Shown one piece after another: positions 21,846-32,715 of a stretch of DNA of 64,000 nucleotides. Position numbers and translations under genes: made by a program. Source of the stretch: Taxillus chinensis (Eukaryota; Streptophyta; Magnoliopsida; Santalales; Loranthaceae); NCBI GenBank assembly GCA_023512835.1, contig CM042085.1, forward strand, positions 35,728,324 to 35,792,323, read 5' to 3'. Every line of letters begins with the position of its first letter. The stretch's first letter is position 1. A model generated the notes under the pieces. That model was not told where the DNA came from and searched no databases. It saw nothing but the letters and a program-made list of their open reading frames with translations.

Positions 21846-22019
21846 TGTAAAGACCCGTACCTGTGTGAGATTGAAGTTAGCCCCTAAATAAAGTGTGGAA
21901 TATCTATTCAGCAACATAGCCTTAACGTGAGCGTTTTGAGTTATTATTATTATTTTAATATTTTAAGTTTATTACTATGTTATTATTATTATAATTAGTT
22001 TAATATTCAGAGTTACTAT
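21846..22019 (+). repeat. A 3' LTR, first piece
   Basis: It begins TGTAAAGACCCGTAC directly after the purine tract and is rich in TAT/ATT triplets. It is cut at 22019 by element D; the target bases ACTAT (22015-22019) recur at 47130-47134, where the same AT-rich sequence continues. Confidence 0.88.
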
Positions 22020-24582
22020 TGTTGGACCCCATTTTGTCCGGGTTAGACATACTAACCCCATGTTTTACTATATACCATTATGCCCATGCCCTATACTTTG
22101 TTGAACAGGTCTATAAATGGATACACTTACTCGAACAGGGAAGCTCAAAATTGATAGCCGTTGTTGCAAGCCCCTAAAGTGTCCCAAGATTAATGCCAGG
22201 TGATAGAAGATGAAATTTGGAGACTAACGCACTTGATCAAGCTCAATTCCGATGAAAAACGAAGAAGTTATGGCCAAAACAACTTTCGTGTAAAAGGGTA
22301 ATTGAAAAAAAAAACTTGACTCGTAGCCTCGAAGACTCGAAGCCTCGAAGCCACGCAGCCTCGAAGCCTCGAAGACTCGAAGCTTCGAAGCCGGTAAGCC
22401 TTCGACCCTCTGACATGCCAACACTTCGACCCATGAACCTTCGACCCTTCGCCCCTTTGATCTTCGACCCTTGACCTTCGAGGAGCGACTCTTTGACCCT
22501 GTCGACACTTCGACCCGTTGACCATTGACCTTCGACCCTTAGCCCTTCGACCCGTTGACCGTTAACCTTCGACCTTTCGACACTTCGACCCATTGACCGT
22601 TGACCTTCGACCCACCGACACTTCGACCCTGCTGACACTCCGACCCTTTGACTTCTGACCTTCGCTGTCTGGCCTCTCTCGCTGGCTCTCTTGCTAATTG
22701 CTCACAGGACACGTTTGTTATGAGCTGGTCATCTAACAAAGCCGTTTTTCAACGCCTGTCGGTCACATGTGCTAATAAAAACTTAGAAAAGGACAATCAC
22801 GAGTTGCACACGTCGCTATTCCTTCCGACAAAAGGCAGGATCTGAAAATAAAAAATACTGCATCAATAATACAGCATTAAATGTTGCAATCAATGCAATA
22901 CAGCCAAGGCCTTTAAATCAAGTCTTTTGTCCATGGGAAGACCCAGAGAAGACCCAGAGATTACGCCTAAAAAAAAACCCTTTCTGATTTGCTGCCATTC
23001 TCTCTCAAATTCACCCAACTGCTGCATTCAAAAGAAAACAACAACTTTCTGCTATTCTGCAATCAAAAATCACCCATTCTTTCTAAATCCCTTTTCCCTA
23101 ATACCTCGTTACAGCTATCTTTTTCCCAGCAAAGAAAAAAAAACAACTCTAGTTTAAGCCCTCTCTTTCTACGTTTTCATCACAAAAAATGCCAATTTGT
23201 TTTCATTCCCTATTCCTTACACCCACTCTCCTCAATTCCAGCCATAAAAAAATCTTAATCCCAAAAAATATACATCATCCTCCTTTCCCACGTTTTCTAC
23301 CCAAAACCCAGAATTTTTTTTTTTTGCTTTTCATCTTCTCTCATCTCCACACATCACTGCAATCTACAAATCAAAATCCCAACTGATTTTTGCCATTTGC
23401 ACTATTGGAACTTAGTGATTTGGTAATTCGAGCAGGTGACTATCGGCGTGGACAGGATTCACACAGGAGTCTGGTGTTCGAAGCTCTAAAGTCAGTTCTA
23501 TAATCCTAGCTGATTTCTGTCATTTATTATTTCTTAGCTTATTTATCTTTATATTTGATGTAATTCTTAATCTTTTCCTGAATATGTTTTTTTTCTTTTT
23601 TCAGTTGTTGTTATGTGTTGTATTTTCCTTGTGTTTTCCTTTTTATGTTGTTAACATCTTTTGTATTTTCCATGTATTTCTTTTTTTTCTGTATATATTG
23701 TATGTTGTAATATGTAAAGAATAGTAAGAAAAAAAGAGAGAGCAAAGAGAGGAATGAAAACGAAAAGGTGAAAAAAGAAAAAAGAAAAAAGAAGAAAAAA
23801 GAGAGAGGGTGGTCTTGTTTTTTATGTTATTTTTGTATGTCACAATCACACAATTCATGTTTTATTTTGATATGCATGTATTTTGATATGGTCAATTCTT
23901 AAAAAGAAAAAAAAACAAACAAAAAAAACAAAACGTTTTCCACAAAATGTTTTCCAAAACGTTTTCAATAAAAGGTTTTCAAAAATGTCTCCTTGAAAAA
24001 ACAAACAAACAAAAAAAAAACAAAAAAAACAAAAACATTTTGCAATAAAATGTTTTCAAAATGTTTTCAATAAAATGTTTTGAAAATGTTTTAATAAAAT
24101 GTCTTCCAAACAAACAAAAAACAAAAAAAACAAAAAAACAAAACAAAACAAAAACAAAACCGTAGGATTTCATTTTCCACCTCAAATAAAAAAGCAAAAA
24201 ATAAGATTTTTAGGATTTCCTTTAGAGATTTAGGGTAAATCAATTCTAACCATAACTTTGACAAATAACTTAGTTAAATAAAAAGCATAGACTTTCTAGG
24301 AAAACAATAGGGCCTCAACTGAATCGTGGCAGGTCAAATAAATAGAAAACCTCCTCCTCCGAAAATAGATACCGAAAGGGCGCTGTAGGAGTGCTAATCC
24401 TTCCCTACACATAACCAACTCCCAAACCCTTCTATGATAACGCAAACCACACCTTTAAACTACTCAAAGTAGAGGCTATCCAACTGTACCCCAAAAACAG
24501 TTGGTGGTGACTCTAAATTTTCTCACCATTGGTTTAGTTTGAGCTCACCCCAAATGGGCCCGGACGAAAACCAGTGATGACA
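22020..24582 (+). repeat. D 5' LTR
   Basis: 2563 bp, matching 44523-47129. The first 300 bp are followed by a CTCGAAG/TTCGACCC array (22320-22660). A pyrimidine-rich stretch (22970-23400), poly-A/CAAA-rich stretches (23900-24160) and the closing ATGGGCCCGGACGAAAACC...GTGATGACA follow. Differences between the two LTRs are mostly single transitions plus A-run length changes. Confidence 0.96.
22320..22665 (+). repeat. CTCGAAG and TTCGACCC arrays in D U3
   Basis: First comes a short array of CCTCGAAG and ACTCGAAG units (22325-22392), then at least ten TTCGACCC copies separated by 8-25 bp, often as ACCTTCGACCC or ACACTTCGACCC (22396-22630). The 3' LTR has the same (44825-45215). TTCGACCC is the reverse complement of the GGGTCGAA motif in the U3 of B. 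Confidence 0.85.
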
Positions 24583-24584
24583 GC

Positions 24585-24602
24585 TGGCGACTCTGCTGGG
24601 GA
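24585..24602 (+). promoter_or_regulatory. D primer-binding site (tRNA-Arg type)
   Basis: TGGCGACTCTGCTGGGGA begins two bases after the LTR. It starts with TGG, the complement of the tRNA CCA end. From memory this resembles the tRNA-Arg site used by Ogre/Tat elements; the exact tRNA cannot be checked here. Confidence 0.82.
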
Positions 24603-25850
24603 CTTACACACTTTAGAGAGTTAGGTCTAGAACTACGATTAGGAGGTTATTTTAATTGTATTGTTGTCTATATTTAACCGTCGTGATAGTTAGTTGTAAT
24701 TGTGATTTACTTGTTTAACTGCCATTATAATTGTTGTTTATTTTTTACTGCGATTTATTTATACGCTTTAACTACCATGATAGTTATGATTTACTGCTTT
24801 CCCTACTTGTTGCATCCATCCATAACCCTATACCCGGGTTTAGCACAATCTAGGTTAGCAAGGTTTAGTACGGTCCCCAGCACGTTGATCATTATCCGCA
24901 ATGGGGCCTCGGACTCCTCACTCAAGCTTGAGGTTCTTTTAAGGCATGTCCTTTTAAGACCCCCCTCCGATAAATCCCATGGTGTACGGAGCCCTCTATT
25001 GAGGAAGTTTGGGAACCAACAAATAAGATAGGTGTAACAATAGAAGCCCATCAGGAGCATTCCATGCCATGCTAACCTTTGTTTTGTAGGGTAGTCCGTA
25101 AGTCATCCCCTGCACATATTATTTGCCTTACTATTGGTTTATTCTTTATCCTGTCTATTAGCCTTGATTTGTTTTAGCTGCCATCCTAACCTGTCATCAT
25201 GCATAATACGACATTCATAAAAGCATGGCAACTTTCAGTCATCTCCTAAAAAGCCTTCACGATAAAGAGGCTGTCGTAGTGGTGGCCCAAGCATCTGGGG
25301 ACATCCAACTTCGTCTTGGAGATTTTCCATTCGGAGAAGCCCACAAAGCAGAACATGTTATCATAGAAGATCAGTTGGACTATACTAAGGAGGAGCTTTC
25401 CCCCCTTACATGATACTTTTCAGAGTGGGGGGTTTATCCACAAAAGCCAAGCCGAAACTAAAACTAGGACTGTGGCTGCACTGGACACAGACAAGCATGC
25501 ACCAAGCTAGATGGTTCAGTTGGTGCGAGAGGATCCCAACTAGCCATTGAACAATTGGACCAGCCTGGACCTCCCCATAATGTAATGCTTATGGGGTCAC
25601 TGGGATTTAATGTATTCTATTTTAATGTCTTTTGAAGCGGTGAACATTTGTTTTTATTAAAAACTTTCCAATAAAATGTACCTTTTTTCAAATGTTTCAT
25701 GGTGCATTCTATTCATGACATATGCATATCATATTTGGTTACCAACTTGTCATTCTCTTATAAGCAGGTATCACAATTTCAATGAAAACATAGTATGCAA
25801 AATCAAAACGAGATGCCTAAGGTTTGACCAAAGTCCAAACTGGAGCAGCC
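24603..25850 (+). other. D leader region without gag
   Basis: 1.25 kb between the primer site and the RT linker. The only frame worth noting is 25225-25413 (MATFSHLLKSLHDKE, 62 codons), which shows no family I recognise; it could be a relic of an extra 5' ORF known in some Tat elements. No zinc knuckle, no gag core and no DTG protease motif can be read in any frame. Confidence 0.6.
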
Positions 25851-25851
25851 A

Positions 25852-27480
25852 GTGTTTGAAGCTGATGAGAATGAGGTAGAGGAGACACCCGAGCTACCGG
25901 AAGAGATCATACGCCTATTGGAAAAGGACGATCGCTTATCCATTCCAAGTGAGGACCCAATAGAAACAGTGAATTTGGGGACGGTTGCCGAACCAAGAGA
26001 ATTGAGGGTAAGGACTTTAATAGCTACCGACATCAAAAAGTAATTAATCGAGCTATTATCGATGCTTTTGCATGGTCGTACCAAGATATGCCAGGATTAG
26101 ACACAGACATAGTACAACATCACATACCAGTGAAGCCAAAGTGCAAGCCAAGATCACTGAATTGCGAAGAATGAGACCGGAGATGCTGCTGAAGATTAAA
26201 GAAGAAGTCAAAAAGCAATGGGACGCAGGGTTTCTAAGTGTCTCCCATTATCCAGAATGGGTGGCCAATGTTGTACTAGTACCGAAGAAAGGAGGCAAAG
26301 TACACATGTGTGTCGATTATAGAGATCTGAACTGGGCCAGCTCGAAAGACAACTTCCCGCTTCCTCATATTGATACCCTAGTGGATAACACAGTAAAGCA
26401 TGCTCTATTCCCATTCATGGATGGCTTCTCGGCCTACAACCAGATTCGTATGGCCCCCGAACACAAGAAGAGGATCACTTTCACGACACTTTTGGGCACA
26501 TTCTGTTATAATGTGATGTCGTTTGGACTGAAGAATGTGGGGGCAACCTATCGGCGAGCCATGGTGACCCTATTCCATGACATGATGCATAAAGAAGTCG
26601 AGGTCTATGTGGATGATATGATAGCTAAATCGCGGAGCACTGAAGATCACATCGAAGTACTCCGTAAGCTTTTTAATAGACTACGGAAATATCAACTCAA
26701 ATTGAACCCGGAAAAATGCACTTTTGGAGCCATGTCGGGAAAACTGTTAGGTTTCATTGTGAGCCAAAAAGGAGTGGAAATTGATCCAGACAAGGTTCGA
26801 GCTATCCAGGAGATGCCCCCACCACAAACTATCAAGGAGGTCAGAGGATTCCTCGGACGGTTGAATTACATTGCCCGATTCATTTCACAATTAACGGCCA
26901 TATGCAAACCCATTTTTAAGACATTACGGAAGGATAACCCCGAAGTCTGGAATGACAAATGTCAAGAAGCTTTTGATAGGATCAAGCAATATCTGTCCAA
27001 TCCACCTGTTTTGGTCCCCCCAGTACCAGACAGACCCTTGATCTTATACTTGACTATTCAGGAGTCCTCAATGGGTTGTGTCTTGGGGCAACATGATTCT
27101 ATAGGCAAGAAGGAGCAGGCCATTTATTATTTTAGCAAGAAGTTCACCATCAATGAAGAGAACTATACACCGTTAGAAAAGACATGTTGTGCCCTTGTAT
27201 AGATAACAAGATTATTAAGGCAGTATACTCTTTATCATACCACATGGCTGATTTTGAGGCATGATCCACTCAAATATCTCTTGGAAAAGCCATCTATCTC
27301 TGAAAGAATTGCCAAATGGCAATTGGTCCTATCGGAATATTATATCATCTACGTGCCTCAAAAAGCTATAAAAGGAAGTGCAATAGCTGATTACTTGGCA
27401 GACAGAGTGCTAAAAGACTATGACCCCATGACTATCGCCTTTCCAAATGAGCATATCAACATTCTTATAGCCGAGGTATC
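25852..27480 (+). pseudogene. D reverse transcriptase and RNase H
   Basis: A linker frame (25852-26043, VNLGTVAEPRELRV) leads into the RT after a frame change near 26040. The main frame, 26072-27202, contains LRRMRPEMLLKIKEEVKKQW, MCVDYRDLNWASSKDNFPLP, the catalytic YVDDMIAKS (26606-26617 for YVDD), FLGRLNYIARFI and the first RNase H (IQESSMGCVLGQHD, KFTINEENYTPLEK). It stops at TAG 27200-27202, and the same frame continues through RHDPLKYLLEKP and AIADYLADR. All catalytic Asp of RT are present; the stop fits a TGG to TAG change. Confidence 0.93.
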
Positions 27481-28048
27481 AAACATGTGGACTATGTGGT
27501 TTGATGGAGCCTCTAGTCTCTTGGGGCACGGCATTGGGGCCATCTTGATATCTCCAAAGGGCGAACATTTCCCAATGGCAGCAAAGTTAACCTTCCCTTG
27601 CACCAACAATGTAGCAGAATATGAGGCCTGTGTGATGGGACTTCAAGAAGCAAGTAGCAGAGGAATCAAAAAATTACGAGTGATTGGCGATTTGGCAGTC
27701 ATCATTTTTCAAGTAAGGGGTGAATGGGAGACTCGAAACCACAAACTAATCCCCTATCGGGAGTATGTTACAGAGTTAGCCGAGCAATTCGAAGACATCA
27801 CGTTTGAGTATATGCCCAGGGAATACAACCAGATTCCTGATGCGCTGGCCACGTTAGCCTCCCTACTTTGGCTAGACACAAAGTTAGAAGTCCAATCTTT
27901 CAATATCCGTATACAAGATACTCCTGCACATTGCATGGTCATTGAAGGAAATACTGAAGAAAAGCCTTGGTTTGATGACATCAAACAGTATTTGCTCAAG
28001 CAAGAATACCCAGTAGAGGCCTCTGAGGCTGATAAAAGAAATATTTGA
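27481..28048 (+). pseudogene. D second (archaeal-type) RNase H domain
   Basis: In the same frame as RT, residues MWFDGASSLLGHGIGAIL open a second RNase H fold, followed by CTNNVAEYEACVMGL, RVIGDLAVIIFQVRG and PDALATLAS. The acidic positions in DGAS, EYEA, GD and PDAL are visible. A duplicated RNase H after the first is known as a hallmark of the plant Tat lineage. The frame ends at TGA 28046-28048, again of the CGA to TGA type, and goes on in frame. Confidence 0.9.
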
Positions 28049-28933
28049 AGGTCGGCATCCAATTATTACCTTGATGGTCCCATTCTATATAAGCGAAATC
28101 ATGACATGGTGTTACTGCGGTGTGTGGTAAAAGAAGAGTCGAAATAGATAATGAAAGAAGTGCACGAAGGAGAATGCAGTTCACATGAAAATGGACATCC
28201 ATTAACAAGGCAAATTATGCGAATGGGCTATTATTGGGCCACCATAGAAAAGGATTGCATTGAATATGTGCGCAAATGCCTCAAGTGTCAAATTTATGGC
28301 GATAAAATCCAAGTACCGCCATCCAGACTGCATATGATGGTTTCCCCGTGGCCGTTTTCACTTTGGGGCATCGATGTGATCGGACCGATATCTACGAAAG
28401 CATCCAATGGTCATCGTTTCATTTTGGTGGCCATCGATTACTTTACCAAGTGGGTAGAAGCAGCGTCATATGCTAATGTCACGCAAGCTGTGGTGCTCAA
28501 ATTTCTGCGGAGCAACATTATATGTCGATATGGGCTTCCTGAGCAGATCATAACAGACAATGCCGCCAATCTAAACAGTCAGATGATGGGTAAGTTGTGC
28601 GAAACATACAAAATCCAACACCGCAACTCGACTCCTTATCGCCCCAAAATGAATGGAGCAGTTGAAGTGGCCAATAAGAACATCAAGAACATTCTCAAAA
28701 AGATGACTGAGACATACAAAGATTGGCATGAGAAGCTATCATATGCTTTGCATGCTTATTGTACCTCAGTGCGAACATCAACTGGGGCAACTCCGTTTTC
28801 TTTGGTCTATGGCATGGAAGCAGTTCTACCTATCGAAGTGGAGATACCTTCCCTCCGAGTACTCAAGGATACTTAGCTAGAAGAAGCAAAATGGGCCCAA
28901 AGTCGTTATGAGAAGTTGAACTTAATCGAAGGC
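28049..28933 (+). pseudogene. D integrase, interrupted by element G
   Basis: The frame continues with a TAG at 28145-28147 and then MKEVHEGECSSHENGH and CLKCQIYGD (zinc-binding HHCC). The core has Asp in GIDVIGPI (about 28367), Asp in ITDNAANLNSQ (about 28550) and Glu in EVANKNIKNI (about 28665), so the three acidic residues are kept. A TAG lies at 28874-28876, and the reading (KLNLIEG) breaks at 28933 where G inserts. The C-terminal part is at 41981-42262. Confidence 0.93.
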
Positions 28934-29329
28934 TGTTGGATCAAGCCCAGAATTTGGATAATGCTGATAAAGCCCTATGTAATTTGATTTGAGACCTTTG
29001 TTGTTTTATCGTAAGTCAGTACAGAAGATATGACCTTCATCCAGATTTACACTCGTGTGAGCAAAGCTAAGGACAGGATACATAATCCTGATCTAGGTGA
29101 GAATGAGTGTCGTCAAAAACTTGGTATATAACCAAGTCTTTGTCTCATACGGATCAAGGATCATTCGTGCGGATTAAGAACCTAAAAGCTACGGACTAAG
29201 AAATCCGCACTTAATACTTCAGTGGACTAAGTCTAAAAGATGCGGAGTAAGAATCTTAGCTTACAAAGTCGCACAGAGTAAGAGAGTCAACACGAGTTAA
29301 AAAGATAAGTCTTCCACTCAACCGGACTA

Positions 29330-29720
29330 AAGCACAGAAGACACGGAGTAAGGAATCCGAGTCTTCCATACATGCGGAGTAAGGAAGTACTTCTACGGAA
29401 TAAGGACTTGAGTCTTTATTAGATGCGGAGTAAGGAAGTTAGATGCGGAATAAAGAAGCTAGATGCGGAGTAAGGAATCCGAACCACTCACTCATGCGGA
29501 GTACGGATGTGCTGATACGGAGTAAGCCATCCATTCCTTTAACTCATGCGGAATAAGGAAACTAGTTGCAGAGTAAGCACTCCGACCTTCTCTTCATACG
29601 GAGTAAGGAAACGCTTACTCGGAATAAGGATTCCAGCACCAAATTGATACGGAGTAAGCAATCAGTATTACGAAGTAAGGATCCGAGCTTAATTTAAGCA
29701 CGGTGTACGGAACCTTACAC
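29330..29720 (+). repeat. CGGAGTAAGG motif array in G U3
   Basis: A 10-bp core, CGGAGTAAGG or close variants (CGGAATAAGG, CGGAGTACGG), recurs roughly 15 times at irregular 15-40 bp spacing, usually after ATG or ATA. The 3' LTR has fewer copies (41040-41335). As a U3 array upstream of the TATA box it may hold factor-binding sites. Confidence 0.85.
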
Positions 29721-30016
29721 CGGATTCAAGAAGACGTTACTTCAACTTATCTCTTCGTGATCAAAGTCATCAGCTCGCTGTTTCCCGATGTAAGACAAAC
29801 TTGTTGTGAACCTAAAGCATCTTACACGTGGATCATCTGCATATGTGGACACAACTTTAACTACACTTGGGAACTTACTAAGACTCTTATGCGTTGTAAA
29901 CCCAAGATCTTGAAGACCACATCCACGACAATTAATGCAGAGAGATTTCCGAGAGACAGTAAATGGGCACAATATCCAGAACAATAAGTTCCGAGGTTGT
30001 CTTTTGAGGATGTCAC

Positions 30017-30024
30017 TATAAATA
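30017..30024 (+). promoter_or_regulatory. TATA box of G 5' LTR
   Basis: TATAAATA lies at 30017-30024, after the U3 array and about 340 bp before the end of the LTR. The same octamer is in the 3' LTR at about 41639-41646. Confidence 0.75.
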
Positions 30025-30355
30025 GCAACACTTGTATATTTATAAATGTGTACTTTTGTGAAAACAGATAGGAGCGTGCATGTACTAAAGCTCATAGAGA
30101 TCTAAGAGGCTAGTGTATGTGTACTTGTAAACAAAGCATTAAGAGTTGTTAAGTAGGTCTAAAAGCTTTCAAGCTTTAGACTGCTTTCATTTTGTTGTAC
30201 TTATCATACTGATAATAAAATAAAATACTTCCACTATCTGGTTATCTTCTGTATTGTTTCTATCTCTTAACCAGATAAGTGTTGTGCTAAAGAGTTAGAA
30301 AAGAGCTTCGATAAGAGCCTATTAACCCCCCTCTAGGCTCCAAGGGACCAACAAG

Positions 30356-30373
30356 TGGTATCAGAGCAAGTTC
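30356..30373 (+). promoter_or_regulatory. G primer-binding site
   Basis: TGGTATCAGAGCAAG starts two bases after the LTR and matches the initiator Met tRNA end used by most plant Ty1/copia elements. Confidence 0.92.
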
Positions 30374-30414
30374 TATTTGTTCTAAGTAGAGATCCCACTC
30401 TTTCACTCTTACCA

Positions 30415-32715
30415 ATGGCCGAAGAAAGCAGCATGCTATTCAACACTCGCCTTAACTCCGGAGGTGCACAAGAGCCCCTTCCAAATCGAAGCAGCAGTGA
30501 AAATGTCGATCCACCTTAACCTGCTACTGCCGTTGCTTCACAACCACGGAGTTCTGGCTTCTCTCTGACAAAGCCACCCAAATTCACACTTGAGCTTTTC
30601 TCCCAGTGGAAAGCTCGTATGAGAATGTTCATGGTCTGCCATGATCGTCTCATGTGGCCATGTCTTCATCAGGAGATACCCACTCCGATGACTATCGGAG
30701 AACATGGAGTCAGAAGACCAAAGACTGATGCTGAACTCACCAATGATGAAAGAGCCTGGCAGTGTGCTAACGAAAAGGCTCTGGCATATGTTACATCGTC
30801 TTTGGATTTCGAAGCTTTCACGGACGTCCATGGCTGCACGATAGCGAAAGCTGTCTGGGATAAACTGACAATCCTCTATGAGGGAAGTTAGTCCCAAATG
30901 CAGAACGTTATCTGTACTCTCAGGCAGAACTTTGAGAGTTTCAATCACAAACCAGGCGAATCACTCGAGAGCATCTATCGGAGATTCGGCAAGCTCATCC
31001 TTGAGCTGAAAACTGTCAAGGAACATTATTCTCAATCTCAGATCAATGACAAGTTCTTTCGCTCCTTGCCGGATCGCTACTACTCCAAACAACTCCAGAT
31101 GCAATCCGACAAGAACTGGTAGTATGTTCCCCTTGAAGAACTATATGGAGAGCTACGGACTCACGAGGTCAGGTTTAAATACTATGACTAGGACGAGAAA
31201 ATAGCTCGGAAAGAAAAGGAGGTAGCTCTCAAAGCTACAAAATGTCTTAGCATACTAAGGAATGATGATACGGACGAGTCCGAGAATTCTGACTCTGACG
31301 AGGAGGAGGAAATAGCTCTCCTCGTCAAATCCTTTGAGCGATTCCTACGGAAAAGTAGAAAAGGATTCAGGAGAGGCTCTTCATCATCTTTCCGAAGGAA
31401 GGAGCGACCGGAGTCCAGTTCCCAGGAATGCTACAACTGTGGGAAAACTGGTCACTGGGCCAAGGACTGCAAATCCAAATCTAAAATGGCCGAGAAAAGT
31501 GACAAGGTAACTCCTCGCCGCTCCACCTCAGACAACAGCAAGAACAAGAGGAAGGCATTCGTCACAAAATACGTCAATGGCTCGGAAGAAGAGGAGGAAT
31601 CCTCGGATGATGAGCCAACTCCCAAGCCGAATGTCTGCCTCATAGCAAATTCTGAGGAACCTTCGATCTCTGAGCTCATGAGTCAATTAGAGTCTCTTAT
31701 TATTGAACATGATCATGAAAAGAATGAGAGACTACTAATTATATAAATGTACAAAGATATGGAAAGTCAGAATAAACGTCTTGAGATTACTGTTGCTAGA
31801 TTAGAAAAGGATATAACTGACTTCAGGAGTAAAGAGGCTTGGTATCATGATCTAAGAGCTAAAAATCACCTACTAAATACCAACCTAACTGGCCTAAAAG
31901 TTATTGTGAAGCGACTCGAAAATGAACTGGAACAGGAAAAGGAAATAAATCGTAAGTCGCTAAAATCCGGAGAAATAGCCTCTACCTTTAGGACTAATCC
32001 TGACAACATCCGACTCAAACCTGGCCTAGGTTCCGAACCATCGACCTCCACACAGACTACTGAGTGTCCTCCGGATTTCATTCCGAAACTAACCAACCTT
32101 TATCCTGTTAGTACGTCTAAACTGTTGGATGGTTTCATTTCAGGTGGCACCATAGTCTATGACTGTGGAACTGAGGCTGTTACTGCAGTTCTCGAAGCAG
32201 TAGCACCCGTAACTATTAATGAAGGGAAGGCTACTGCAGTTCAAGCCAAAACTGTAGCACCCAAAAAGAAAGGAAAGGCTAAGGCTGACGTATCTAGGGT
32301 TAAGAGCGCATCACCCAAATGCAATGGACTAGGCCATAGAGAACAGAGTAGAACGTCTGTAAAATCTAAGAGACTTGTATCCCCTGTTTGTACTCTGCAT
32401 TATAGTGTCTGTTCCATCTGTAGGGAAATAGGTCATTATCACTATGAATGTTGGAGTTTATCTGATAATTGGCTTTGTAATCAAGTACGTATTAATAAAG
32501 ATCAGTTCATAAAAAAGGCTTCTTCGAGCAAAACAAAATCTAAATCTCAGAGGAGTGTCTCTCCCAAGAAAACCCAAGTAAAAGAAGCAGCTGAAACTAA
32601 CAAATTAAAGTCAACTTGGAAAGCTAAAATTCCTAGCAAAGTTAAATCCGGAAATGATGACACTACTGTTGTTCTTTCTAACCGCCCGAAACAAGTTAGG
32701 GCACCAAAAGTGTAA
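30415..32715 (+). pseudogene. G gag
   Basis: Start ATG at 30415 (MAEESSMLFNTRL). The frame runs without shift to 32715, through stops at 30517, 30889, 31120, 31189 and 31744. It has the copia gag core (PPKFTLELFSQWKARM, WQCANEKALAYV, LESIYRRFGKLI), an acidic stretch (DESENSDSDEEEE) and the zinc knuckle CYNCGKTGHWAKDC (31429-31470). After it follow a coiled-coil-like part (31747-31950) and a basic, Lys/Ser-rich tail with a second Cys/His cluster (CTLHYSVCSICREIGHYHYEC, about 32390-32452). The long tail after the knuckle fits SIRE-type gag. Each stop can be explained by one C-to-T change on either strand. Confidence 0.9.

Larger units (their letters stand above)
28934..30353 (+). repeat. G 5' LTR
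   Basis: 1420 bp, matching 40649-41975 (1327 bp). Over the first 290 bp about nine single-base differences can be counted by eye, roughly 3 percent. The length difference lies mainly in the CGGAGTAAGG array. A TATA box (TATAAATA, 30017-30024) is followed by a short R/U5 that ends CCAAGGGACCAACA. Confidence 0.97.

Noticed and set aside
23880..24170. A-rich stretch as poly-A tail of a LINE or processed pseudogene
   Set aside because: It is present at the same place in both LTRs of D (46450-46720), so it belongs to the LTR.
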